DNA of 64,000 nucleotides from an uncultured Prevotellaceae bacterium (GTDB lineage: Bacteria; Bacteroidota; Bacteroidia; Bacteroidales; Muribaculaceae), in assembly GCA_900318335.1 (NCBI GenBank), contig ONKF01000001.1, positions 62,001 through 126,000 of the forward strand. Reading direction: 5' to 3'. The position numbers and the translations under genes were made by a program. The notes beneath the pieces were generated by a model. It searched no databases. It was not told where the DNA came from and saw nothing but the letters and a program-made list of their open reading frames with translations. This document shows positions 26,475 to 35,640 of this stretch, in pieces; position 1 is the stretch's first letter; each line of letters starts with the position of its first letter.

Positions 26475-27988
26475 CGGCCCAGATAGCGCATCACATATCC
26501 CAGGCACTTGCCACGCTCACTGCGGCGCAAACCCAGGAAGAACACCATTGCGGCACCAATGCCACCGGTCATCACAAACCCCAGCAGATGCTGAGCTGTC
26601 GTCCCAACCATCACCTGCCAATAGGCCAGCACATATACCGTCATCAGCACAAGTATCATCATGGGCCTGACATAAGCGTCTTTCATGAACGACTTGATGT
26701 CAAAGCGGTATATCACTTTCATCAGCACCAGTTGACTGATACGGCTGATGATATCAGAGAGCACAAACAGCACGAGTATCGTAACTGGCGGATAGCCCAT
26801 CTTGAACAGCACATATCCCACCGGCAACGTTAACAGGAACCAGAAAGCAAAACTGACCATGAACCACTTGATCTTGCCGAGCGCGTCCTTCAGGCGCAAC
26901 AGACCGCCACCGGTTCCAGCCACCAAAATGGTGATAAGCATAATACGGCAGAACAACACCGTGTGTTCAGGCACCGTACCAAGCCAGAAGCGCAAGACCA
27001 GTTCCATCTCGATAAACAGCGGGAAAACCACCATCAGCGACAGGAGCTGGCAGATGCGGCACACCCTGCTGGCAATCGCCGAAGCCTTATTGAGGTCACC
27101 TTTGCCTACGTTCTGGGTAATCTGTGGCGCCGAAGCCGTATCAAAATTGACAGTGAACGTCTCGACAAACGCCTGTAACGTCATGGCAATGCCGTAGGCC
27201 GCATTGACCACCGTGCCAAAGAAAAAGTTGATGAGCATGTTGGAGCCTTGTGTCCGTCCCATCAGTGCGACAGTGGCCAGCAGGATATAATTATTGAACA
27301 CCAGCAGCTCCTTGTAGTCGCCCAGGCGTTTACATAATTTCCACTTCACCAGACCCGGCCATTGCCTGTAGCACATGTAATGATACACGACAAACGAGAT
27401 AATCGTCGTCACACCCATGATCAGGGCATAGAAGCGCAGGGCATTTCCCTTGTAGTACAGCAAGACAATGACAAGCCCCAATTTCACCAGCACATTGATG
27501 ATGTCTATTACCGCGATCAGGAGAAACTTCTCCTTAGCGACACACGCACCCTGATAAGGCACATTGATGATACCGATACAGGTCACTGCAGTTGCCACTT
27601 GAAAAACAAACATCGCATCACCGGTTTTTCCTGGCGCGACATTCAAGTAATTCAGTATATAATAGACTCCCACGGTCTCAGCGACAATCAGGACAAGGAC
27701 AGCAATAGCAATATGGGTGACTTGGCACAGGTTAAAAACCTTATTGGGGTCTCCATCCGGCTTGCCGATTTCATAGTTCAGGAACCTGATTGTGGTTGAC
27801 GACATCGACCCGTTCATCACAGCGATCAGGGCAATCACGCCTCCCACCACACCATAAAGGCCATAGTCCGAAGCCCCTAACGCCTGGAGCACAAACCTCG
27901 ACGTCAGCAATCCGACAGCCGCTGTCACAATCAGCCGGACATAAACGACCACCGTATTCTCCGCAATCCGCCTATCCCCCGACGCCAT
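26471..27988 (-). CDS. Wzx-type polysaccharide flippase, first copy
   Basis: The 505-residue protein has about 14 membrane segments and the N-terminal pattern of MATE-like flippases (NTVVVYVRLIVTAAVGLLTSR, GASDYGLYGVVGG). It moves an undecaprenyl-linked repeat unit across the inner membrane. The ATG at 27988 (MASGDRRIAE) fits the family; the frame is open further to a TTG at 28045. Base composition is like the rest of the chromosome, unlike the AT-rich block just to its right. It is homologous in its N-terminal part to the second flippase at 36827-38491. Confidence 0.9.
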   Translation of the reverse strand: MASGDRRIAENTVVVYVRLIVTAAVGLLTSRFVLQALGASDYGLYGVVGGVIALIAVMNGSMSSTTIRFLNYEIGKPDGDPNKVFNLCQVTHIAIAVLVLIVAETVGVYYILNYLNVAPGKTGDAMFVFQVATAVTCIGIINVPYQGACVAKEKFLLIAVIDIINVLVKLGLVIVLLYYKGNALRFYALIMGVTTIISFVVYHYMCYRQWPGLVKWKLCKRLGDYKELLVFNNYILLATVALMGRTQGSNMLINFFFGTVVNAAYGIAMTLQAFVETFTVNFDTASAPQITQNVGKGDLNKASAIASRVCRICQLLSLMVVFPLFIEMELVLRFWLGTVPEHTVLFCRIMLITILVAGTGGGLLRLKDALGKIKWFMVSFAFWFLLTLPVGYVLFKMGYPPVTILVLFVLSDIISRISQLVLMKVIYRFDIKSFMKDAYVRPMMILVLMTVYVLAYWQVMVGTTAQHLLGFVMTGGIGAAMVFFLGLRRSERGKCLGYVMRYLGR

Positions 27989-28156
27989 CACACCCCAATC
28001 ACAAACCGCCTTTGCACACTTACCTCCCAACTTTTCAAGCCACAATAATCATGGGCATTATATTTGCGTGATAAAACACCACTAAGTACATTGCTAGTGC
28101 TTTTATCAAATCATATCCAAATATCCTATCCTGTTTTACGGGCATCTCGCCATTAA

Positions 28157-29374
28157 TTATAGTTCTTTCAGAATACCATATATCTTCTCGACCTCACTTT
28201 CATTGCCGTAATCGTGGGATAATAGATATTGAGGTATCGACTTGAGCAGTTCTTGGTTTTTCATGGCTTCAACTATTCCTCGTGCACAGTTTTCATTGTC
28301 TATCTGCACAATGATGCCATCCTTGCTATCCCTAATCTGACTTCCAGCTGTCGGATAATTCGTGACAATGACAGGTTTACACAGAATCTGCGCCTCTCGA
28401 ACAGTAACGCTCTTACCCTCATATCGGCTGGGCTGCACATAAATGTCACAGGCCTTGATATAAGGATAAGGATTCTCTTTCTTGCCCAACAAGATAACAT
28501 GGTCCAGCATGCCAGCCTCAGCAATTTTACGCCTAATCAAACCCTCCTCGCCTCCATAACCGATGATATACCAATGCAGATCAGGAAAGCCCGCATCCAC
28601 AATACGTTTGGCAATATCTGGCACATTATCATAATTTTTAGCATTTGTGTATCTCCCAACCGAGAGCAGATTAATGCCTGTCGAAGAGAATTCACTGCTC
28701 ACATCCAACAATTCTGCCTGAGACCTCACAAATGCAGGGGACAAAATATTTTCAATCTCGATAATCTTCCCTTCGAGCGACGGGAACGCCTTGAGGAAAG
28801 AACGGGTACAATCCGGTGAAATAGAAGCGATATAATCATACCCCGACCAAACGGGCAGTTCCTTCTCCACATTCACATGGATTGTCGAGTAATCCGTATG
28901 AATCCAAGCGATCTTTTTCTTTGCCCGCACTTTATTGAGGACAATATTATGAGGTGTCACAAAACTAATGGCAAGATCATACTCTCCCAGATATCCGAGT
29001 GAGGGCAGGAACGGCTGCACTCCATCTGCGATATATTGAAATGCGCTTCCATCCATCATCTTGGCGTTTCCACTCAACGTCTTATGATACTTTGCGTGTT
29101 GTCTTACAGCCTTTAGCCTGCCAAAAAGCACACCTAATTGTCCCTCAAGCAATATCCTCTTCATGGGCCGCTCAATAGCATTGTAACCACGCTTCTCGGG
29201 CAGAAGATTGATTTTCTCGGGAATCAATGGCATGAACTCCCCAGTGTGTTGATTGATGAATAAATCAACATCCACCTTGCTGGTATCCAATGTATTCAAT
29301 AAACCAAGCAAGGCCCTCTCGGCCCCACCCAGTTCCATATAATGAATGTTAATGAAAATCCGAGGCTTCTTCAC
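28157..29374 (-). CDS. GT4-type glycosyltransferase
   Basis: This 405-residue GT-B enzyme has YMELGGAERALLGLLN near the N-terminus, AWIHTDYS in the middle and a GT4 C-terminal half (LLSVGRYTNAKNYDNVPDIA, WYIIGYGGEEG, VQPSRYEGKSVTVREAQILCKPVIVTN). The start is GTG at 29374; an ATG upstream is blocked by a stop. The composition is intermediate between the normal-GC genes to its left and the AT-rich genes to its right. It probably adds a sugar to the repeat unit. The gap to the flippase gene is 168 bases. Confidence 0.87.
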   Translation of the reverse strand: MKKPRIFINIHYMELGGAERALLGLLNTLDTSKVDVDLFINQHTGEFMPLIPEKINLLPEKRGYNAIERPMKRILLEGQLGVLFGRLKAVRQHAKYHKTLSGNAKMMDGSAFQYIADGVQPFLPSLGYLGEYDLAISFVTPHNIVLNKVRAKKKIAWIHTDYSTIHVNVEKELPVWSGYDYIASISPDCTRSFLKAFPSLEGKIIEIENILSPAFVRSQAELLDVSSEFSSTGINLLSVGRYTNAKNYDNVPDIAKRIVDAGFPDLHWYIIGYGGEEGLIRRKIAEAGMLDHVILLGKKENPYPYIKACDIYVQPSRYEGKSVTVREAQILCKPVIVTNYPTAGSQIRDSKDGIIVQIDNENCARGIVEAMKNQELLKSIPQYLLSHDYGNESEVEKIYGILKEL

Positions 29375-29403
29375 GATTCAAATAAAGAGACTTTGCATGG
29401 TTT

Positions 29404-30390
29404 TCATTCATGCCTCATCAGCCAAGCAGCAATCATTGATAGATGAGCCTTGATCAAAATAAGATATACCTTATATCTTATTGGCAATAGGGCTTTTCTA
29501 TAATCATTTGTTACTATTACTTTTTTTAGGTACTCATTACTAAGCACTTTTTTCCATTGTCCTAGTTTATCAGTATGATTACTTCGCATCAATTTACACA
29601 ATAATGATATCGCATTGTATACCAGCTTTCCATTAGTATGCTTTATATCATAATCTATTCCCCACTCTCTGGAAATCTCATCTCCCATTTGAATGCTTTT
29701 CACAAAGTAATCTAAATCCGTTTCATGATAAGAAGACACGACAGATGAGGAATTCACTCTATTGTAATTATATAACAGATCATCGATGAGGACTACTTTT
29801 GGTTTAAGTTTAAAGACATTAAAATTGAACTCCCAGTCTTCCCCATGATATCTATCTTCATTTATGCTTAATTTGTTATTCGTTATGAATAAAGACTTAT
29901 ATAATTTGTTCCACAGGCTTGATAATCCAGTCTGTGGAACAAAGAACAATGACATTGCATACTTTGAATCTAAAACCTCATTACATACCAATCCGTGTTT
30001 CCTTTCTATTACAGCGTCTGGCATCACTTCCTTATAATTACACCACACGACATCGCAATCATCTCCCTCGGCAACTTGAACAAGTTTTTCAAGGAAATCA
30101 ACTTCAACCGTATCATCGCTATCAACGAATGCTATATATTCTCCCTTAGCAATCTCAATACCACGATTGCGTGCTTTAGAAGGACCTCCATTTACCTCTG
30201 ATTCTATTACCTTAATACGAGGGTCGCCTTTTGCAAATTCTTTACAAATTGCCAACGTATTATCCTTTGAACAATCATCAATTATAATCAACTCCCAATC
30301 CGAAAAAGACTGGTTTTGTATAGAGCATATTGATTGTTCAATATAAGCTTGACTATTATATACTGGAACGATAATGCTAACTTTACACAT
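29404..30390 (-). CDS. GT2 family glycosyltransferase
   Basis: The 328-residue protein has a GT-A fold start (VSIIVPVYNSQAYIEQSICSI), IIIDDCSKDNT, NGGPSKARNRGIEIAKGEYIAFVDSDD with the DxD motif, and a mid-region HGEDWEFN acidic motif. It would transfer a sugar with inversion on the cytosolic face. The gene is AT-rich, like its right-hand neighbours. The next upstream gene ends one base before its start codon, so the two are translationally coupled. Confidence 0.9.
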   Translation of the reverse strand: MCKVSIIVPVYNSQAYIEQSICSIQNQSFSDWELIIIDDCSKDNTLAICKEFAKGDPRIKVIESEVNGGPSKARNRGIEIAKGEYIAFVDSDDTVEVDFLEKLVQVAEGDDCDVVWCNYKEVMPDAVIERKHGLVCNEVLDSKYAMSLFFVPQTGLSSLWNKLYKSLFITNNKLSINEDRYHGEDWEFNFNVFKLKPKVVLIDDLLYNYNRVNSSSVVSSYHETDLDYFVKSIQMGDEISREWGIDYDIKHTNGKLVYNAISLLCKLMRSNHTDKLGQWKKVLSNEYLKKVIVTNDYRKALLPIRYKVYLILIKAHLSMIAAWLMRHE

Positions 30391-30391
30391 T

Positions 30392-31450
30392 TCAATGATT
30401 AAAAAACCTTTTCACCTTTCTCAAAGGCATTAATGCATTATAAACTGATGAAGCTATCAAGAATAACCTTGAATCATTTTTTTCAATCGAATAATAGAAA
30501 GGTTTTTCTATACATCGCATAACTTTATTCTCATACTGGTATCGACCCACATAACGGAACACTGAATCTGATGCCAATTTAAAAAACTGTTCTTTGATCT
30601 GGCCTCTACTCAATTTAGGATCGCTATTAATTAATTTATCTGACAAATAGCCAAACAGCCCATTCCAAGTACGACTATTAACAATGCTTTCAAAAGACCT
30701 ATCCATCACTTGAAAATCCTCTTTAAACTCCATAAATGACACATGGACTTTCTTCAACGCCTCTAAATATGACGGATTAAACCGACGTCTTATGCTTGAC
30801 GGATTGGACCAATAATAACGATATAAGACTTTACTAATAATCGAACACCTCTCTACTCTCTTGAAATACTCAATATTAAAGAGTTCGTCTTCCATGATAT
30901 TGTAATCACCAAACCTAATAGAATTATTTTTAATGATAGTTTGGCGATAAAATTTATTCCATAGAAAACCATTTCCATGCTTTGCTCTAAGAAAAGTTGC
31001 TACGTATAAATCAGCCAGTGCGTTTCTATTAGCAGCCAAACTATCATGAAAGACAATCCGTTCAACTTCTTTTGAAGATTCATCTACAATTGAGAAGCCA
31101 AAGACCAGTAAATCCAAAGACTCTCGTTCCGCCTTCTCTACACAAATACTTATAAGATTATTATCTATTTCATCATCCGAATCCATAAAATAAACATACT
31201 CTCCTTTGGCTACATCCAACCCGGCATTTCTTGCAGGACCCGGCCCAAGTTGAGATTGATTGATTATCTTAATTCTTGAATCCTGATTCTCAAATTCCTG
31301 ACAAATCTCTTTAGTTTTATCAGTTGAACCGTCATTGATTACAATTATCTCAATATCTGTATAGGTTTGAGACATTACAGATGATACAGCCCTACCTATG
31401 GTCTGAGCCGAATTAAACGCAGGAATAATGACACTAACCGTTGCATTCAT
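30392..31450 (-). CDS. GT2 family glycosyltransferase
   Basis: This 352-residue GT-A enzyme begins VSVIIPAFNSAQTIGRAVSSV and has IVINDGSTDKT, LGPGPARNAGLDVAKGEYVYFMDSDDEID with the DxD motif, and MEDELFNIEYF. It belongs to the same group as the neighbour at 29404 but is not a close copy. The start overlaps the pyruvyl-transferase gene by 17 bases. It lies in the AT-rich block of the glycan cluster. Confidence 0.9.
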   Translation of the reverse strand: MNATVSVIIPAFNSAQTIGRAVSSVMSQTYTDIEIIVINDGSTDKTKEICQEFENQDSRIKIINQSQLGPGPARNAGLDVAKGEYVYFMDSDDEIDNNLISICVEKAERESLDLLVFGFSIVDESSKEVERIVFHDSLAANRNALADLYVATFLRAKHGNGFLWNKFYRQTIIKNNSIRFGDYNIMEDELFNIEYFKRVERCSIISKVLYRYYWSNPSSIRRRFNPSYLEALKKVHVSFMEFKEDFQVMDRSFESIVNSRTWNGLFGYLSDKLINSDPKLSRGQIKEQFFKLASDSVFRYVGRYQYENKVMRCIEKPFYYSIEKNDSRLFLIASSVYNALMPLRKVKRFFNH

Positions 31451-32489
31451 TACAATGTCGTTTTAAGAAGGTTAAGCTATCACTTCTTAATTGAATGATT
31501 CGTGAATTATCTTCAATTTCCAAAAATCCATATTCATCCTTCTTAAACTTATAAAGACTTAATAATGTTTTGAAACGAGATTGACCACGATTACTATTAT
31601 TCAGGATTTTTACTGGCTTTTTAAACAATAATGAAAAAATAGAGCCATGATAAGAGTCTGTTATTATTCGGCTAGCATCTCGAAATATAGCAATCCACTG
31701 TGGCACTGATAATGAGCAATTGCCATCTGCCCCAAAAACTTTCAGGGGCAAACTTAACTTTTCAGCTAATACTCTACATTCATCAAGAAAAGAGTCAGTT
31801 GGATCCAAGCAATACACCGCAATAAATCGATCGTTGGTGATAGGCTCTCTAATGCATAAATTCAAATAATCTTGTGATGACAACAATAACGTTGGATCAA
31901 GTGTAATGATTGCTGGAAACTCTAACTTATTCTTTATAAATAGAACGCCACTTTCTTCTCTTGATGATACGGCATCAAAGAGTGATATTAAATGTCGACA
32001 ATTTGTGGTTTGTTCATTAGTGTACTCCCATTCTTCGCAGCCAAAAGACACAGAATATCCAATTCGGCGAATATTCTCTTCTCTGAGAAAATCAAGAAAG
32101 ACGGTTTCTATCCTCTTGTTGTATTTCGGACGCCAAATCTGATCACTACCAACGATAATAGCTTCAAATTTATATTTTTTAATCAGTCTTGTATTGTATT
32201 CATTGACAGGCTTGGTAAGATTAATATGTCTCGTAATAAAATCACCCAGCAATTTATCCGTAGAACGCCCTTTATATGGTTTGGAAAGTACAGGTGTATG
32301 TTTTCCGAATATTCTCAAAAAGAGGTTGAAACACTTCTTAACATAATAGAGGAAATACGGATATCTAACATACGCATCAATCGTCATCGGATGATGCCCA
32401 AGTTTTATGAGCACCTGCTGTAATGCCCAATTTTGAAGTATTCCTCCATAATTATAATGAAGAGGAAGTGTTACAATACCTATTCTCAT
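31434..32489 (-). CDS. Polysaccharide pyruvyl transferase family protein
   Basis: The 351-residue protein matches the pyruvyl-transferase (CsaB/WcaK-like) family: IVTLPLHYNYGGILQNWALQQ, FEAIIVGSDQIWRP, SYSVSF-like strand (GYSVSFGCEEW), SREESG, LDPTLLL, and ITDSYHGSIFSLLFKKPV near the C-terminus. The enzyme adds a pyruvate ketal to a sugar of the glycan, using phosphoenolpyruvate. An FrhB-type protein lies next to it, a pairing often found in such clusters. The gene is AT-rich. Confidence 0.88.
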   Translation of the reverse strand: MRIGIVTLPLHYNYGGILQNWALQQVLIKLGHHPMTIDAYVRYPYFLYYVKKCFNLFLRIFGKHTPVLSKPYKGRSTDKLLGDFITRHINLTKPVNEYNTRLIKKYKFEAIIVGSDQIWRPKYNKRIETVFLDFLREENIRRIGYSVSFGCEEWEYTNEQTTNCRHLISLFDAVSSREESGVLFIKNKLEFPAIITLDPTLLLSSQDYLNLCIREPITNDRFIAVYCLDPTDSFLDECRVLAEKLSLPLKVFGADGNCSLSVPQWIAIFRDASRIITDSYHGSIFSLLFKKPVKILNNSNRGQSRFKTLLSLYKFKKDEYGFLEIEDNSRIIQLRSDSLTFLKRHCNECNG

Positions 32490-32589
32490 ATTTGAAGCAG
32501 CTCACTTGTAATTTAAAGCCCCATGAATTATTGGAGCATAATACAAAAATGATGTATGAAAAAACATCAATTCACGTGTCCCTATTTTT

Positions 32590-33711
32590 TCAGGAAGAAC
32601 AAGCAAGTGATTTCAACCGATTAAGTATTCTATTAGTTAATGAGGGTTTCATCTCAAATGAGCAAAAACCATACTTATTAAATTTTTTCCAGTACCAATC
32701 ATAATGTGGCGGTTTAATTACGTTTTTATCTATTGAACTGGTTATGGCAAGTGATGCATCGTAATTAATTCTCTTTATCCGAGAACAGACCTCGGATAAA
32801 ACACGATCACCTTTTTCAGTATAAACAAAAAGCAAATTAACACCCTTGTCGTCGTTCAAATCAGGAAAAAAACTCTCTACACCCCAGAAATCAGCCATCA
32901 TTATATCACAACGGCTCTTCCCTGATTTAAACACACATCCATAACAAGATGGTCTTAAATAAAAGTCATTTAAATACCCTCGCATAAATGGATTATCTAT
33001 GAATCGCTCTGAGTACTCTCCTTTAATATACTCAAATAAAACTCGATAATTGTTCCATCCTTTTGCCTTATCTCTGAATGAGATATCAGAAATACCACCC
33101 CTTTTATAAATCCGTTGTTTTAAATAAGATTGCCATACTAAAGGACTTGGCACTCCATGACATGCGACTTGAACCAACAAAAGCTTTTCGTAGTCTTTAT
33201 TCAAGAACCTTCTTAAGCCAGCTATTTGGCACGGAGTCCCAGAAAAAAGTACATAGCGTTTATCATCTAAAAAGTGCTTCGCTAATACAAAGCAATTACG
33301 AATTTCAGACTGAAGATATTTGCTACCCCTAAATCTGTATAGATTATCCACACTTTCTGTATAATCATGAACCACATTCCATTTCTCATCAAATCTTGCT
33401 CCAAAAACAACTCCTTCCAAAACTAATACTTTATTTGCTAAAAGGGAGAAGACGCCCCCTGAAGAGCTTTTTAAACGAATGAACTCATTATGGTTATATG
33501 CAGCATAAACAGATTTGGGAGACTGCAACCGGCTCTGGTTGAGAATTGGGCAAACGTCTTCACACTGATGACACTCCACACACAAGTCTTGATCCACAAC
33601 AGGATAATAAAAACCTTGACAATCCTCTTTCATTGAAATACATTGACGTGGGCATCGCTGAACGCACGCGGCACAGCCACAACATTTTGATTTTTCAGAA
33701 ATATAAATCAT
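32590..33711 (-). CDS. FrhB-type (coenzyme F420 hydrogenase beta-like) 4Fe-4S protein
   Basis: The 373-residue protein has two N-terminal ferredoxin clusters: C10-x2-C13-x2-C16-x3-C20-P and C44-x2-C47-x2-C50-x3-C54-P. FrhB N- and C-terminal regions follow (SSGGVFSLLA, LFSGTPCQIAGLRRFL, PSCYGCVFK, DIMMADFWG). F420 itself is not expected in Bacteroidales. In polysaccharide clusters such proteins occur beside pyruvyl transferases and may carry out a flavin- and Fe-S-dependent reduction on a sugar; that is inference. The ATG at 33711 was chosen over a TTG two codons earlier. It is separated from the pyruvyl transferase by 100 bases. Confidence 0.87.
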   Translation of the reverse strand: MIYISEKSKCCGCAACVQRCPRQCISMKEDCQGFYYPVVDQDLCVECHQCEDVCPILNQSRLQSPKSVYAAYNHNEFIRLKSSSGGVFSLLANKVLVLEGVVFGARFDEKWNVVHDYTESVDNLYRFRGSKYLQSEIRNCFVLAKHFLDDKRYVLFSGTPCQIAGLRRFLNKDYEKLLLVQVACHGVPSPLVWQSYLKQRIYKRGGISDISFRDKAKGWNNYRVLFEYIKGEYSERFIDNPFMRGYLNDFYLRPSCYGCVFKSGKSRCDIMMADFWGVESFFPDLNDDKGVNLLFVYTEKGDRVLSEVCSRIKRINYDASLAITSSIDKNVIKPPHYDWYWKKFNKYGFCSFEMKPSLTNRILNRLKSLACSS

Positions 33712-33850
33712 ATTCAATCAAAAAAATTCATTGCCTTTCGTATTACCAGTAGCCTAACATCTGGTCGCACATAATAATTTCCGCAGGTCATATTTGAATT
33801 GTAAATAAGCATTTTGCATTCTGGCCACACATCAATTCACATCACAAAAA

Positions 33851-35482
33851 CTAATCAAGTACTGATTTACTATGTATTTCTTCACCATCTATCTCCTTAG
33901 CTCCTATCACATCCATAATCAAATAAGGCAGATCATCGCTATTCCAATGTTTAGGGTGATCCTGACGATTCTTTATGCGCTGCATCAGGTCCGGATACCG
34001 CTTTTGGAATAATGGTGAAGCATATATGAACATCGGTATTTCCACACCAAATGAATAACTTTGGGGTATATTACTTTTGCCATGAGCAAAATAGTCAGGT
34101 GAGCTGCGAAACATGTCTTGTCCATGATCCGAAATATAAACCAGAAAGGTCTCATAATCACTAAACAAATTAATAATCTGTTCAATGACTTTATCATTGT
34201 ACAAAATCGAATTATCATACGTTGATAAAATGCTACGCTGATGCTCTGGATTATCCATATAATCTTTTTCTTGGAAAAAAGCGAATGATTGAGGGTATCG
34301 CTTACTATAGTCAAAATGTGAACCAATTAAGTGGTATATCACAAAATTATGATTACTCTTCAAACGATCAAAAGCAATCTTTGACGTGTCAACAAGAATC
34401 ATATCATAATTCTTATGTATTTTTTCATTTTTCTCTTCCCCCTCTCTTTGAAGAAACCATTTCTCATTACAAGTTGATGCGAGAGAGAATATTTCACGAT
34501 TCCATTTACTCAAACTACCTTGGTTGCTAAACCAATAACATTTGTAGCCACACTCTTGCATAAGATTAATGATAGAATAGAAATTCTTTTGGCCCAACAT
34601 CTTTCGCTTTTCATCTGATTTACTATATGTACTCATCATGTACCTTATGGCTTCAATTGTCCTTGGAGCTGGAGCATCAACATCATCAAAAGCAAAAAGT
34701 AGACCGCCAGCCTTTAAAGCAGACAGGCAAGGATTTGTCAACTTATTATAATTATAAATTGAACTATGATTTCTTGCGAATGATTCTCCTATCACTAAAA
34801 TAATATTATCAGGGCACTTTACTCTCTCTTTAAACGCTATAATTGGACGATGCGTCGAATTTAGAGAACAGCTGTAGTTATTATTACAAAATTCAACTAT
34901 ACGTGCCATTATTGGTCCATCTTTCCAAACATTCCAACTATAAATATTACACAATAATGATAATAATAATAATAACAATGAAGGCAAAGCAAGTTTATTA
35001 CCAATTTTAAAATTGTGATTATGAGAAAGAAATGCAAAAAGAACTAATAATGAATAAAAGCATACTAAAAAAGCAATAATCCATTTCGGCAGCAGAACTG
35101 ACATAAAATCCATTGCTTCATCCTGATTCGTGTTAAGCATCAACAAGACCATGGAACTATCAAAATAGTAGCCTAATTGGAAGATACAATAAAAGTTTAA
35201 AGCAAAATCTAAAGCAGAAATAATTATGACAATAGATTGAATTAAAAGTCGGATTCTACTATTATTAATAAGACTAATGAGTAAAGTAACAATGTATGAT
35301 AAAACAAAACAGTGAACCGATAATAAAAAGGCATTAAGATAATAGCCATGAATGAAAATCTGAACTAAGACATATGGACTTGTAGCCAGAATAAAGAAAA
35401 ATACACAAAAAAGAAAATGCTCCCTAAAGGGCCGAAATAAAAATTTTATCACATCAGACAGTAAGCATTTATACTTTTCCAT
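33851..35482 (-). CDS. Phosphoethanolamine transferase-like membrane enzyme (sulfatase fold)
   Basis: The 543-residue protein has an N-terminal membrane part with about five segments (to residue 180) and a C-terminal alkaline-phosphatase-like domain. The metal-site motifs are IGESFARNHSSIYNY (residues 231-245) and YISDHGQDMF; a candidate nucleophile Thr lies in APRTIEAI near residue 275. HGKSNIP follows the DHG motif. EptA/CptA-type enzymes transfer phosphoethanolamine from a phospholipid to lipid A, core or a surface glycan in the periplasm. The target here is unknown. The gene is AT-rich and has longer gaps (139 and 158 bases) to its neighbours than the rest of the cluster. Confidence 0.85.
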   Translation of the reverse strand: MEKYKCLLSDVIKFLFRPFREHFLFCVFFFILATSPYVLVQIFIHGYYLNAFLLSVHCFVLSYIVTLLISLINNSRIRLLIQSIVIIISALDFALNFYCIFQLGYYFDSSMVLLMLNTNQDEAMDFMSVLLPKWIIAFLVCFYSLLVLFAFLSHNHNFKIGNKLALPSLLLLLLSLLCNIYSWNVWKDGPIMARIVEFCNNNYSCSLNSTHRPIIAFKERVKCPDNIILVIGESFARNHSSIYNYNKLTNPCLSALKAGGLLFAFDDVDAPAPRTIEAIRYMMSTYSKSDEKRKMLGQKNFYSIINLMQECGYKCYWFSNQGSLSKWNREIFSLASTCNEKWFLQREGEEKNEKIHKNYDMILVDTSKIAFDRLKSNHNFVIYHLIGSHFDYSKRYPQSFAFFQEKDYMDNPEHQRSILSTYDNSILYNDKVIEQIINLFSDYETFLVYISDHGQDMFRSSPDYFAHGKSNIPQSYSFGVEIPMFIYASPLFQKRYPDLMQRIKNRQDHPKHWNSDDLPYLIMDVIGAKEIDGEEIHSKSVLD

Positions 35483-35640
35483 AAATAACTCTTATTTTAA
35501 TGATTATGTCTTGATTTGAAATCCATCTTTATTTATACCACTCTATTGAAACTCAAGCAAACTATTTCTTTCGTCCATTATTTCAAAGGGGATATAGTTG
35601 GATAAGACTAATATATAGCATTTTATGCATCATCTGTCTT

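Noticed and set aside
32423-32704. Small plus-strand frame (93 codons) in the gap between pyruvyl transferase and FrhB genes
   Set aside because: It overlaps both flanking genes on the opposite strand and shows no family resemblance; the true gap is only 100 bases.
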